Shown piece by piece: positions 24,764 to 33,272 of a stretch of 64,000 nucleotides of DNA. A program made the translations under genes and the position numbers. The notes beneath the pieces were generated by a model. The model saw only the letters and a list, made by a program, of their open reading frames with translations, searched no databases and had not been told where the DNA came from. The stretch's first letter is position 1. The number at the start of each line of letters is the position of its first letter. The stretch covers positions 186,001 to 250,000 of the forward strand of contig JBBTCH010000001.1 of assembly GCA_038043245.1 (NCBI GenBank), in the 5' to 3' direction. The stretch comes from JACPFV01 sp038043245 (GTDB taxonomy: Bacteria > Pseudomonadota > Gammaproteobacteria > Nevskiales > Nevskiaceae).

Positions 24764-27064
24764 ATGAAAATTAAAAACGGCGACTGGCGCAAACACGATG
24801 CGGATTACGAACGTGAGCGCCTGAAACATCCCCACCCGGTTCCGGGGCGGGCCTACATCCTGAAAATTCTGACCAATCATTCCGGGCCGTTGACCTCGGA
24901 TGAACTGGCGCGCGAGATCGGACTCGGCCCCGAGGATTCGCTCGAAGCCTTCGCCAAGCGCATGCAGGCGATGCTGCGCGAAGGACAGGTGGTGCAGAAC
25001 CGCCGCGGCGCCTACGGGCCGGCGCGCAGCATGAACGTGATCAAGGGCACGGTCAGCGGTCATCGCGATGGTTTCGGCTGGCTGATCCCCGCCGATGGCG
25101 GCCCGGACATCTTCCTCAACTCGCGGCAGATGCAGCAGTTGTTGCCGGGCGACGTGGTGCTGGTGCGCATCAGTGGCACCAACGAGCGCGGCAAACCCGA
25201 GGGCACGCTGGTCGAGGTGTTGGAGCGTGGCACCAAGACGGTCGTTGGCCGTTTTCAGTTCAAGGATGGTGTCTGTTACGTCATCCCCGACAACACCAAG
25301 ATCCAGCAGGACGTTCTCATTCCGCCCGAGGCGCGTGGCGGCGCCACCCACGGCCAGATGGTGGTGGCCGAACTCACCGCGCCACCGGGCAACCGCACCA
25401 TGCCGGTGGGCAAGATCATCGAGGTGCTGGGCGAACATCTGGCGCCGGGCATGGAGATCCAGGCCGCGATCCGCACTCACAGCTTGCCGTCGGAATGGCC
25501 GGCGGAAGTACTGAGTGAAGCAGCGGCGATTCCCGATCATGTGCGTCACGAGGACATCGTCGGCCGGCTTGATCTGCGCACCCTGCCGCTGGTGACCATC
25601 GACGGCGAGGACGCGCGCGATTTCGACGACGCGGTCTATGCCAAACCCGAGAAGGACGGCTGGACGCTGTGGGTCGCTATCGCCGACGTCGCCGCCTATG
25701 TGAAACCGGGTAAACCGCTGGACGTCGAGGCCGCCAACCGCGGCAACTCGGTGTATTTCCCGCAGCAGGTGATTCCGATGCTGCCGGAGAAACTCTCGAA
25801 CGGCCTGTGCTCGCTGAATCCCGATGTCGAGCGCCTGTGCATGGTCTGCGAGATGCAGGTCAACAGGCTCGGTGAGGTGCAGCGCTCGCGCTTCCACCAA
25901 GCCGTGATGCTGTCGAAGGCGCGCTTCACCTACAACGAAGTGTTCGCGATCCTCGAGAACCCGAACGGGCCGGAGGCACAGAAACGCTCGCACCTCGTCG
26001 GCCACCTGCAGGCGCTCGATGCGCTGTTCCATGCCCTGTTCAAGGCACGGCAGGCGCGCGGCGCGATCGATTTCGATACGGTCGAGACCAAAGTCGTGTT
26101 CGACAAGGACCGCAAGATCGAGAAGATCGTGCCGGTGCATCGCAACCGTGCGCATCGCTTGATCGAGGAGTGCATGATCGCGGCCAACGTCGAGGCGGCG
26201 AAGTTCGTTGGCCGCGGCAAGCTGCCGACGCCGTTCCGCACGCACGCGCCGCCGGAGACCGAAAAAGTCATCGCCCTGCGCGAGTTCCTGCAGGAGCTGG
26301 GGCTGAAACTCGGCGGCGGTGAGCGCCCGCAGGCTCTCGATTACGCCAGGGCGCTGGAGCGCGCTCAGGGCCGGCCGGATACATCCATCGTTCAATCCAT
26401 CCTACTGCGCTCGATGATGCGCGCCTGCTACAGCACGCAGAACATCGGCCATTTCGGCCTGGCGCTGGAGGAATACGCGCATTTCACCTCGCCGATCCGC
26501 CGCTATCCCGATTTGCTGCTGCACCGGGGTATCAAGCATCTGTTGCAGAAAAAGCCGCTGGAGACCTTTGAGATCGCGCCTTCCGACATGGAGATGTTCT
26601 GCGCGCGCAGCTCGACCACCGAGCGTCGTGCTGACGAAGCGGTGCGCGATGTCATGGTCTGGCTCAAATGCGAGCACATGCACGAGCACATCGGCGAGGT
26701 CTACACCGGCGTCGTCACCAGCGTGGTCGGCTTCGGCCTGTTCGTCGAACTCGAAGGCCTTTTCATCGAGGGTCTGGTGCACGTGTCTTCGCTGAAGAAC
26801 GACTACTACCAGTTCGAGCCCAAGCAGCACCGCCTTCGCGGCGAGCGCAGCGGTCAGGTTTACGCAATGGGCCAGAAGCTGCGGGTGAAACTGGCGCGGG
26901 TGAATCTGGACGAGCGCAAAATCGATCTGGAACTGATGGACGGCGGAGGCGGTGCCGGGTCACCGCGCAAGGGCGCGGCGAAGCACATGCCGCAGCAGAA
27001 AAAAGGCGGTTTCCGGCGTGATGGCTCCGGCGGTCGCACCAAGCACAAAGGTCGGCGGCGGTGA
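24764..27064 (+). CDS. rnr: Ribonuclease R
   Basis: This 766-residue 3'-5' exoribonuclease degrades structured RNA. Order: N-terminal winged-helix (residues about 20-90), cold-shock domains (about 85-230), RNB domain with catalytic acidic residues in DGEDARDFDDAVYA (about 285-300), S1 domain (about 645-730, GVVTSVVGFGLFVELEGLF) and a Lys/Arg-rich tail. ATG 24764 is chosen because the longer frame upstream is the antisense of the tRNA gene. The stop overlaps the rlmB GTG. Confidence 0.97.
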   Translation: MKIKNGDWRKHDADYERERLKHPHPVPGRAYILKILTNHSGPLTSDELAREIGLGPEDSLEAFAKRMQAMLREGQVVQNRRGAYGPARSMNVIKGTVSGHRDGFGWLIPADGGPDIFLNSRQMQQLLPGDVVLVRISGTNERGKPEGTLVEVLERGTKTVVGRFQFKDGVCYVIPDNTKIQQDVLIPPEARGGATHGQMVVAELTAPPGNRTMPVGKIIEVLGEHLAPGMEIQAAIRTHSLPSEWPAEVLSEAAAIPDHVRHEDIVGRLDLRTLPLVTIDGEDARDFDDAVYAKPEKDGWTLWVAIADVAAYVKPGKPLDVEAANRGNSVYFPQQVIPMLPEKLSNGLCSLNPDVERLCMVCEMQVNRLGEVQRSRFHQAVMLSKARFTYNEVFAILENPNGPEAQKRSHLVGHLQALDALFHALFKARQARGAIDFDTVETKVVFDKDRKIEKIVPVHRNRAHRLIEECMIAANVEAAKFVGRGKLPTPFRTHAPPETEKVIALREFLQELGLKLGGGERPQALDYARALERAQGRPDTSIVQSILLRSMMRACYSTQNIGHFGLALEEYAHFTSPIRRYPDLLLHRGIKHLLQKKPLETFEIAPSDMEMFCARSSTTERRADEAVRDVMVWLKCEHMHEHIGEVYTGVVTSVVGFGLFVELEGLFIEGLVHVSSLKNDYYQFEPKQHRLRGERSGQVYAMGQKLRVKLARVNLDERKIDLELMDGGGGAGSPRKGAAKHMPQQKKGGFRRDGSGGRTKHKGRRR

Positions 27065-27804
27065 GCAGCACGCAACTCATCGGCGGTTGGCACGTCGTTC
27101 TCGCCACGCTTGAAGACGGTGCGACGCCGCCGCAGGAGATTCTGATTCAGGCCGGCCGCGAGGATGATCGCGCGCATCGCGTGCGTGAACTGGCGCGAAA
27201 ACTCGGTGTGCCGATCCGCGTCTGCTCGCGTGGTGATCTCGACCTGTACGCGCCTGAACTCCGGCACCAAGGGGTGCTGGCGCGCGTAGTGGCCGTGGCG
27301 CCCGCCGGTGAAGACGTACTCGACATCGCCGCGCCTAAGGATGGGCTGCTGCTGGTGCTGGATGGCGTGCAAGACCCGCACAATCTTGGCGCCTGCATCC
27401 GCAGCGCTGAAGCGGCCGGTGCGATGGCCGTGATCATCCCCAAAGACCGGGCGGCTGAGTTGACCGCCGTCGCGCGCAAGGCTTCGGCCGGTGCGTCCGA
27501 GCGCGTGCCGGTGCTGTCGGTGACCAACCTCTCGCGTACGCTCGAAAAACTAAAAGAGAAAGGCTGGTGGATCACCGGCCTCGCTGGTGAAGCCAAAGAA
27601 TCAATTTATCAAGCGGATTTGAGCGCGCCGCGGGTGCTGGTACTGGGCGCGGAAGGCGAGGGCTTGCGTCGGCTCACCGGCGAGCACTGCGACCAGCTGG
27701 TGAAGATCCCGATGCACGGCAAGTCGGAAAGCCTGAATGTCTCTGCTGCTGCAGCCGTTTGCTTGTTTGAGGCGGTACGGCAAAAGATTGCACCGCGGCG
27801 CTGA
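27061..27804 (+). CDS. rlmB: 23S rRNA (guanosine-2'-O-)-methyltransferase RlmB
   Basis: This 247-residue SpoU-family (knotted SPOUT) enzyme modifies G2251 of 23S rRNA. Motif 1 is LDGVQDPHNLGACIRSAEAAG-like, with GAEGEGLRRLT and IPMHGKSESLNVSAAAA as motifs 2 and 3. It starts with GTG at 27061, overlapping the rnr stop (GTGA). The rnr-rlmB pair is conserved in gammaproteobacteria. Confidence 0.96.
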   Translation: MSSTQLIGGWHVVLATLEDGATPPQEILIQAGREDDRAHRVRELARKLGVPIRVCSRGDLDLYAPELRHQGVLARVVAVAPAGEDVLDIAAPKDGLLLVLDGVQDPHNLGACIRSAEAAGAMAVIIPKDRAAELTAVARKASAGASERVPVLSVTNLSRTLEKLKEKGWWITGLAGEAKESIYQADLSAPRVLVLGAEGEGLRRLTGEHCDQLVKIPMHGKSESLNVSAAAAVCLFEAVRQKIAPRR

Positions 27805-27816
27805 GTCCTTTACGAT
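27788..27816 (+). promoter_or_regulatory. Sigma-70-type promoter for the rpsF operon
   Basis: TTGCAC (27788-27793) and TACGAT (27811-27816) are separated by exactly 17 bp. A GC-rich discriminator (GCGCGCCCC) follows, as is typical of stringently controlled ribosomal promoters. The promoter overlaps the 3' end of rlmB, and transcription would start near 27823. Confidence 0.65.
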
Positions 27817-27823
27817 GCGCGCC

Positions 27824-27887
27824 CCTTGAGTCTCTGACTCAAGGTTTTCAACCACTTGCCCCCTAGGGGGCCTCGTCTAAAAGCGAG
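27824..27887 (+). promoter_or_regulatory. Structured 5' leader of the rpsF mRNA
   Basis: Three short structures lie between the predicted start and the rpsF ribosome site: a 9-bp hairpin CCTTGAGTC/GACTCAAGG followed by TTTT (27824-27848), a 12-base palindrome CCCCCTAGGGGG (27859-27870), and CTCG/CGAG (27872-27887). The first could equally be the rlmB terminator. S6-S18 control their own mRNA in other bacteria, so an autoregulatory leader is plausible but unproved here. Confidence 0.4.
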
Positions 27888-27902
27888 TCCATAAGGAGTT
27901 AT

Positions 27903-28328
27903 ATGCGCCACTACGAAATCGTGGTCATGGTGCACCCGGATCAGTCCGAACAGGTGCCCGCAATGACCGAACGCTACAAGAGCCTCGTCGAAACCGACGG
28001 CGGCAAGGTCCATCGTCTTGAAGACTGGGGCCGTCGCCAACTCGCCTATACCATCCAGGGCCTGCACAAGGCGCACTACGTTCTGATGAACGTCGAGTGC
28101 ACGGATCCTGCGCTGAAGGAGCTGGAATCCGCATTCCGCTTCAACGACGCCGTGATCCGCAAGCTGGTGGTTCGCGTCGAGAAAGCCGTGACCTCGCAGT
28201 CACCGCTGTTCAAGCTGCCGGAAGACGAGAGCAAGGAATACAAGGCGCGCCGCAATGCGGATGACGCCGGCGATGAAGGCGTACCTGCCGACGTCGTTGC
28301 AGACGTGGAGGCCGAAAATGCTGCGTAA
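27903..28328 (+). CDS. rpsF: 30S ribosomal protein S6
   Basis: This 141-residue protein begins MRHYEIVVMVHPDQSEQVP and contains EDWGRRQLAY and AHYVLMNVE, the S6 signatures. The tail is long and acidic (from about residue 100), as in species where S6 is glutamylated or simply extended. AAGGAG sits before the ATG. Its 3' end overlaps rpsR by 11 bp. Confidence 0.97.
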   Translation: MRHYEIVVMVHPDQSEQVPAMTERYKSLVETDGGKVHRLEDWGRRQLAYTIQGLHKAHYVLMNVECTDPALKELESAFRFNDAVIRKLVVRVEKAVTSQSPLFKLPEDESKEYKARRNADDAGDEGVPADVVADVEAENAA

Positions 28329-28596
28329 GAAAAAGAAGGGCGACGACAAGAAAAAGGACGAACGCAAAGGCCGCAGCAGTCTGTTCTTCCGCCGCAAGAA
28401 GACCTTCAAGGCTTCGGCCGAAGGCGGAGCGGATTACAAGGACCTGGTCCTGCTCAAGGCTTATGTCGGCGAGAACGGCAAACTGGTTCCGGGTCGCATG
28501 ACCGGCACCGCCTCGCGCCATCAGCGCATGCTGTCGGCTGCGGTCAAGCGTGCGCGTTACCTCGCGCTGCTGCCGTACACCGACAAGCACTTCTGA
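28318..28596 (+). CDS. rpsR: 30S ribosomal protein S18
   Basis: This protein is 92 residues, against about 75 in enterics. The core FFRRKKTFKASAEGG...DYKDLVLLKAYVGENGKLVPGR is plain S18. The extra N-terminal segment (MLRKKKKGDDKKKDERKG) is highly charged and rich in Lys. The start is supported by GGAGG six bases upstream of ATG 28318, within rpsF; overlap of the two frames is 11 bp. Confidence 0.93.
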   Translation: MLRKKKKGDDKKKDERKGRSSLFFRRKKTFKASAEGGADYKDLVLLKAYVGENGKLVPGRMTGTASRHQRMLSAAVKRARYLALLPYTDKHF

Positions 28597-28606
28597 GGAT
28601 CAGCCG

Positions 28607-29062
28607 ATGAACGTGATTCTGCTTGAAAAAGTGAAAAACCTCGGCGACCTCGGCGATACCGTCAAGGTCAAGCCTGGTTATGGACGCAATTTCCTGTTGC
28701 CGAGCGGCAAGGCGCTGCCCGCCACCGAAGCCAACCGCAAGGTTTACGAGGAACGCAAGGCTGAGCTGCTGAAGAAGGCCAGTGATTCCATCAACGCTGC
28801 GAAGATGCGTGCCGAGAAACTCGCCGGCAAGACGCTGATGATCGCTGCTTTGGCGGCCGAGGAAGGCAAGCTCTACGGCTCGATTGGCCCCGGCGACATT
28901 GCGCGTGCGGCACAGGCGCAGGGCATGGACTTGAAAAAGAGCGAGATCAATCTGGGTGGCCCGATCCGCCAGACCGGTACGACGGAAATCGTCGTGCGCC
29001 TGCATACGGAAGTCGAGGTCAAGTTGACGGTAACCGTGGTCGAAGAAAAAGCCGCTGCCTGA
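28607..29062 (+). CDS. rplI: 50S ribosomal protein L9
   Basis: This 151-residue protein has the N-terminal globular signature MNVILLEKVKNLGDLGD and VKPGYGRNFLLP, a connecting helix (about residues 42-75) and a C-terminal domain. GAGGA lies before the ATG. It is followed by a strong terminator, so rpsF-rpsR-rplI forms one unit. Confidence 0.97.
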   Translation: MNVILLEKVKNLGDLGDTVKVKPGYGRNFLLPSGKALPATEANRKVYEERKAELLKKASDSINAAKMRAEKLAGKTLMIAALAAEEGKLYGSIGPGDIARAAQAQGMDLKKSEINLGGPIRQTGTTEIVVRLHTEVEVKLTVTVVEEKAAA

Positions 29063-29087
29063 GGTTTTACTGCTGCGTTAAACTCCA

Positions 29088-29120
29088 CGGCCCGCATGAC
29101 CTGCGGGCCGTTTTATTTTT
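29088..29120 (+). terminator. Rho-independent terminator after rplI
   Basis: CGGCCCGCA and TGCGGGCCG form a 9-bp G+C-rich stem with a five-base loop, followed by TTTTATTTTT. It separates the ribosomal operon from dnaB. Confidence 0.9.
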
Positions 29121-29137
29121 GAGTCTGTTAGCGAGCC

Positions 29138-30538
29138 ATGGCAACTCCGACCCCGACCACAGCACGTATCGTCGCGCAGCCGCGCCATCCGCCGAACTCG
29201 GTGGAAGCCGAACAGTCGGTGCTGGGTGGACTGCTGCTGGAGAACCGCCTCTGGTTCGATCTGGCCGACAAGCTCACCGAAGATGATTTCTACCGTGCCG
29301 ACCATCGCCTGATCTTCTCGGCGATCCGCGAGATCGCCGGCGCCAACAAGCCCTGTGATTTCGTCACCCTGTCGGAGCATCTGCGCCATCAGGGGCGTCT
29401 TGAGGAAGCCGGCGGCATCGCCTATCTCGGTTCGCTGGCGGCGGATACCTACAGCGTCGCCAACGTCGTGCATTACGCCGAGATCGTGCGCGAGCGTTCG
29501 GTGCAGCGCAGCCTGATCGCCGCCGGCCACGACATCGGCGAGCTCGGCTACAAGCCCGAAGGCCGTCCGTCCGGTGAGCTGGTCGAAGCGGCCGAGAAGA
29601 AAGTGTTCGAGATCCGCGAGCAGGGCGCCAAGGGCAAGAGCAGTTACCAGGATATCCAGTCACTACTCGGCAGTGCCGAGGCGCGCATCGACAAGCTGCG
29701 CAAGGACCCCAACGCGTTCACCGGCCTCAAGACCGGCTTCAAGGACCTGGACAAGAAAGTCGTTGGTTTGAATCCGGGCGACCTGATCATCATCGCCGGC
29801 CGGCCGTCGATGGGAAAAACCAGTTTCGCGATGAACATCGCCGAGAACATCGTCATTAATGCGCCGGTCGCGGACCGCAAGCCGGTCGCCATGTTCAGCA
29901 TGGAAATGTCCGGCGACCAGCTGGCGCTGCGCCTGCTGTCCTCGTTCGGGCGCATCGAGCTTGGAAAACTGTTCACCGGCCACCTCAATACGGTCGATTA
30001 CGACAAACTGACTTCCGCCAGCGCGCTGCTGCGCGAAAGCAAACTGTTCATCGACGAGACCGGCGGGCTGTCGCCGATGGACATCCGCGCGCGCGCGCGG
30101 CGGCTCAAGCGCCAGCACGACATCCAGTTGATGGTGGTCGATTACATCCAGTTGATGCAGGTGGCCGGCAACAAGGAGAACCGCACCAACGAGATCTCGG
30201 AGATCTCGCGCAGCCTGAAGGCGCTGGCGAAAGAGCTCGCTATTCCCATCATCGTGCTGTCGCAGCTCAATCGCGGTGTCGAAAGCCGCGACAACAAGCG
30301 GCCGCGCATGTCGGATCTGCGCGAATCCGGCGGTATCGAACAGGATGCCGATCTGGTGCTGCTGATCTACCGTGACGTGGTCTATAACGAAGCGACACCG
30401 GAAAAGAACGTCGCCGAGATCATCATCGCCAAGCAGCGCAACGGCCCTACCGGCATGATCAAGCTGTCGTTCCTCGGTGAATACACCAAGTTCGACGACC
30501 TCGCCGACGGCAGCTACGAGCCGATGCACGACGGATGA
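29138..30538 (+). CDS. dnaB: Replicative DNA helicase DnaB
   Basis: This is a 466-residue hexameric helicase. The N-terminal domain (about residues 15-120) and the RecA-like domain with Walker A GRPSMGKTSFAMN and the Walker B region LMVVDYIQLM are clear. SQLNRGVESRDNKRP and DLRESGGIEQDADLV complete the family motifs. No intein is present. The stop overlaps the alr start (ATGA). Confidence 0.98.
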   Translation: MATPTPTTARIVAQPRHPPNSVEAEQSVLGGLLLENRLWFDLADKLTEDDFYRADHRLIFSAIREIAGANKPCDFVTLSEHLRHQGRLEEAGGIAYLGSLAADTYSVANVVHYAEIVRERSVQRSLIAAGHDIGELGYKPEGRPSGELVEAAEKKVFEIREQGAKGKSSYQDIQSLLGSAEARIDKLRKDPNAFTGLKTGFKDLDKKVVGLNPGDLIIIAGRPSMGKTSFAMNIAENIVINAPVADRKPVAMFSMEMSGDQLALRLLSSFGRIELGKLFTGHLNTVDYDKLTSASALLRESKLFIDETGGLSPMDIRARARRLKRQHDIQLMVVDYIQLMQVAGNKENRTNEISEISRSLKALAKELAIPIIVLSQLNRGVESRDNKRPRMSDLRESGGIEQDADLVLLIYRDVVYNEATPEKNVAEIIIAKQRNGPTGMIKLSFLGEYTKFDDLADGSYEPMHDG

Positions 30539-31620
30539 TCCCGCGCGTCACGGCGACGATCGACCTCGCGGCGATCCGTCACAACCTGGGGCAGGTGCGA
30601 CGTCTGACACCCGGCGTCAAGATCATGGCCGCGGTCAAAGCCGATGCCTATGGTCACGGCGCGGTGCCGGTGGCGCGCACGCTCGAAGAAGCCGGCGTGG
30701 ACATGCTCGCCGTCGCCTGCATGGAAGAAGCCATCACGCTGCGCGAGGCGCATGTGAAAGCGCCGATCGCCCTGCTCGAAGGCGTGATCTCCTCGGAAGA
30801 AGTGGCCCTGGCGGTCTACGAGCGCTTGCAGATCGTAGTGCACGACCATTGGCAGATTGCGCTGCTGGAAGCCTTGCCGCCGACCTCGGATGTCAGTCTG
30901 TGGTTCAAGCTCGACAGCGGCATGCACCGGCTTGGGTTTCCGCTCACCGATGTGCCGAAGCTGGCGGAAACGCTCCGTCAACATCCCAACTGGCGTTTTC
31001 AGGGCTGGATGACGCATCTGGCCTGCGCCGACGAAACTGAGAATCCGGCGACACGCGAACAGATCGAACGATTCAATGCGGCGTTGCAGGGGCAGGCGGG
31101 CCCGCGTTCCATCGCCAATTCTGCGGGACTGATCGCATGGCCAGCGGCGCGTGCCGACTGGGTGCGCCCGGGTCTGGCGATCTACGGCGCTTCGCCTTTA
31201 CCCGGCCAGACAGCGGAGAGTCTGGGATTGAAAGCGGCGATGAAACTCGAAAGCCGATTGATCGCCGTGCGGGAATACGCGGCGGGCGAAGCGATCGGCT
31301 ACGGTCAAACCTATCGTTGTCCTGAAAGGATGCGCGTCGGCGTTGCGGCGGTCGGTTACGCCGATGGTGTCCACCGTAGCCTGTGCATCGGCACGCCGGC
31401 GTTGGTGCGCGGCGCCCGCGTCCCGTTGGTCGGTCGCGTTTCCATGGACATGATCAGTCTCGATCTGCGTACCTCGCCGGATGCGCAGGTCGGCGATGCG
31501 GTGCTGCTGTGGGGGAAAGGATTGCCGGCAGAAGAGATCGCAGCCTGCGCGGGCACCATCGTCTATGAGCTGTTTTGCGGGCTGACCCAACGAGTTCGTT
31601 TTCTGCACATCAACGGTTGA
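30535..31620 (+). CDS. alr: Alanine racemase
   Basis: This 361-residue PLP enzyme supplies D-alanine for peptidoglycan. The PLP lysine is in AAVKADAYGHGAVPVA near residue 36, and the second catalytic tyrosine lies in the IGYGQTYRCP region. RVSMDMISLDL is also conserved. It is encoded directly after dnaB, an arrangement common in gammaproteobacteria, with overlapping start and stop. Confidence 0.96.
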   Translation: MIPRVTATIDLAAIRHNLGQVRRLTPGVKIMAAVKADAYGHGAVPVARTLEEAGVDMLAVACMEEAITLREAHVKAPIALLEGVISSEEVALAVYERLQIVVHDHWQIALLEALPPTSDVSLWFKLDSGMHRLGFPLTDVPKLAETLRQHPNWRFQGWMTHLACADETENPATREQIERFNAALQGQAGPRSIANSAGLIAWPAARADWVRPGLAIYGASPLPGQTAESLGLKAAMKLESRLIAVREYAAGEAIGYGQTYRCPERMRVGVAAVGYADGVHRSLCIGTPALVRGARVPLVGRVSMDMISLDLRTSPDAQVGDAVLLWGKGLPAEEIAACAGTIVYELFCGLTQRVRFLHING

Positions 31621-31630
31621 GGTCGCGCAG

Positions 31631-31663
31631 CCGTTCGCCCTGAGCTTGTCGAAGGGTGAGCGG
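31631..31663. repeat. Dispersed intergenic repeat copy
   Basis: CCGTTCGCCCTGAGC and TTGTCGAAGGGTGAGCGG match the copy at 21691-21718 almost exactly and form a partial palindrome. It sits between the convergent alr and lipoprotein genes. Confidence 0.65.
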
Positions 31664-31689
31664 CCAAGTCACTGAATTGCTGATTAACT

Positions 31690-32472
31690 CTAAAACCTGT
31701 TCTCATTCCTGATCTGCAAGGGTTCGTAGCCGAACAACGCGTTCAGGTGATGAAGATAAGCGTGTTGTCCCTGTGCGTTCCAAAGCGCGTTGATCTTGTC
31801 CTGAATCAGGCCGTAGCGGGTGAGTGGATCTCCGGTTTGATCCGGTTCGGCTGGAACTTCCGCGGCGACTTCCTCGATCAAGGCCAGCCAGTGCACGCTG
31901 GCTCCCATCATGAAATAGGGCCAGGTCCTCTGCAGTGGGGCGTCCCAGCTGCGGTCGCTCGTCGCCTCCAGAGCCGAGTCGCAGGTGCCGCCCCAACATT
32001 GGGTGACCACCTTGTCCAGAGAATCCTGGGCGATCAGGCGAGTGACTGCAGGAGAGTTCTGAATCTCCGTGAAGAGCGCCTGCGCGGTCTGCTTGTCGGT
32101 GTAAAAGATCAGGCTGAACTGGTGCCCGGCGGCGTCCGGAGCCGCTCTGCGGTGAAAGCGCCAGAGCGGGATTTTGCCGGCATGCGCCTTAATCTGCGGG
32201 GCGATGACCTGATGCGCCAGGAACAAGTCGGCCATCCAGCGGGGCGTGCCCTTTTCGTCGAAAGGCATCCTGAAGGCGGCTTGCCACCAGTAATTCGCCT
32301 CCGTCGATACCGGCCCGGAATACTGGCGTACCTGTTTTTCGGGCGAGAGGCCGGCCGCGGGGTTCGCTGCACACCCGCAGAGCGCGAGGATGAGCAGTGC
32401 AACGACTGGTTTCGAGACGGATGAGTGTAGGCGCAAAATTTTCGCATTGCTCACGTGCGTATTCCCTGTCAC
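31690..32472 (-). CDS. Putative lipoprotein of unknown function
   Basis: This is a 260-residue protein. A basic start and hydrophobic stretch (KPVVALLILALCGCA) end in a Cys that could be lipidated, with LCGC as an imperfect lipobox. The mature part is Trp- and His-rich with no recognised domain. GTG 32472 overlaps the toxin stop as GTGA, implying translational coupling; an in-frame GTG at 32454 with AGGGA upstream is an alternative. Its place directly after a toxin-antitoxin pair on the same strand is unusual. Its role is unknown. Confidence 0.65.
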   Translation of the reverse strand: MTGNTHVSNAKILRLHSSVSKPVVALLILALCGCAANPAAGLSPEKQVRQYSGPVSTEANYWWQAAFRMPFDEKGTPRWMADLFLAHQVIAPQIKAHAGKIPLWRFHRRAAPDAAGHQFSLIFYTDKQTAQALFTEIQNSPAVTRLIAQDSLDKVVTQCWGGTCDSALEATSDRSWDAPLQRTWPYFMMGASVHWLALIEEVAAEVPAEPDQTGDPLTRYGLIQDKINALWNAQGQHAYLHHLNALFGYEPLQIRNENRF

Positions 32473-32774
32473 TGGAAGCGGTTCTCGATGGATTCAAGCA
32501 ATCGCCTGCCGTGAATCACAGCCAGAATTTCAATCTGGTCTTCACGCAACTCATAGATCAGTCTGTAGCTGTAGATAAATCGTTCGCGCACATTCTCGTT
32601 TTTGAGTTCCGGTACGACACGCCCGATCTTCGGCTGCTCGGCGATGCTATCGGCCAGACTGAAAAGTTCTTCGACTACGTGCTGCGCGTAAAAAGGCGAA
32701 TTGCGATGGATGTAGGCCGCGATTGCGTCAGCATCATCCAGAGATTCTTGCGACCAGATTACTGGCTGAGCCAT
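32469..32774 (-). CDS. ParE/RelE-family toxin
   Basis: This 101-residue protein has the family pattern: N-terminal WSQESLDDADAIAAYI helix, GRVVPELKNENVRERFIYSYRLIYEL in the middle and IEILAVIHGRRLLE near the end. Members poison gyrase (ParE) or cleave mRNA (RelE); the sequence fits the ParE branch better. Its start overlaps the upstream antitoxin gene by 16 bp, the usual coupling of such pairs. Confidence 0.85.
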   Translation of the reverse strand: MAQPVIWSQESLDDADAIAAYIHRNSPFYAQHVVEELFSLADSIAEQPKIGRVVPELKNENVRERFIYSYRLIYELREDQIEILAVIHGRRLLESIENRFQ

Positions 32775-32956
32775 CGGCTCAAGCGTTGTCTGGCCTCTTC
32801 ATGAGTCGAACTGCGCCCCGCGGCGATATCGGCCCGGCCGCGCTGAATTTTTTCCAGCACGTAGAGGTGGTACTGGATGTCCTCCAGCGTGCTGTCGTCG
32901 GGCAGATGACGCAGCAGTTTTTCGGCGTCCTGCTTGGGCGTTGCAGCAGTCTTCAT
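32759..32956 (-). CDS. Antitoxin of the ParE-type pair
   Basis: This 65-residue, largely helical, charged protein is encoded just before the toxin. AGGAGG lies six bases ahead of ATG 32956. The text KQDAEKLLRHLPDDSTLEDIQYHLYVL resembles small antitoxins paired with ParE/RelE toxins, although no DNA-binding motif is obvious. The call rests mainly on size and overlap with the toxin gene. Confidence 0.75.
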   Translation of the reverse strand: MKTAATPKQDAEKLLRHLPDDSTLEDIQYHLYVLEKIQRGRADIAAGRSSTHEEARQRLSRWLSQ

Positions 32957-33272
32957 CGGCAGCCTCCTGAGCATGACGCCATTCTACGCCGCGCTTCGCG
33001 CTCGGGCCTCAAAAACCCGCTGAGGTTGAGAGGATGCACAAAAGTGCCAACTAACCTGTCCGTTCTATCCGGTTCAGCTCAGTCTGGCCCCTTTAACTCA
33101 CGAGACAGGCATGCCAAATCGTCTGGCAAGCATGCACAGAAAGTAGGCAATGTCGTTGCAGAGATATAAATGCAATGAACTCCTCCAGGCTTACCTCGTT
33201 CTTTTTTTAGTTCGGACCTAGTGCCGTAACGCAGAACGACTCTTTCCCTTAGCTGAACCAAGGTGGATTTGT
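32957..33272. other. Intergenic region without a convincing gene
   Basis: This stretch between the antitoxin start and the FHA gene stop has lower G+C toward the right. It holds a GCGC-GAA-GCGC hairpin near 32992-33002 and an imperfect CCTCA/TGAGG pair. A 60-codon minus-strand frame (33079-33261) has no recognisable features. It should contain the toxin-antitoxin promoter on its left side, but I could not place one with confidence. Confidence 0.4.

Noticed and set aside
32975..33060. Transposase-like fragment on the minus strand
   Set aside because: One frame reads smoothly for about 25 residues, but the sequence is dominated by short hairpins and cannot be tied to a known transposase family.
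33079..33261. 60-codon minus-strand frame
   Set aside because: No ribosome site, no motif and no coupling to neighbours. It is left as intergenic sequence.
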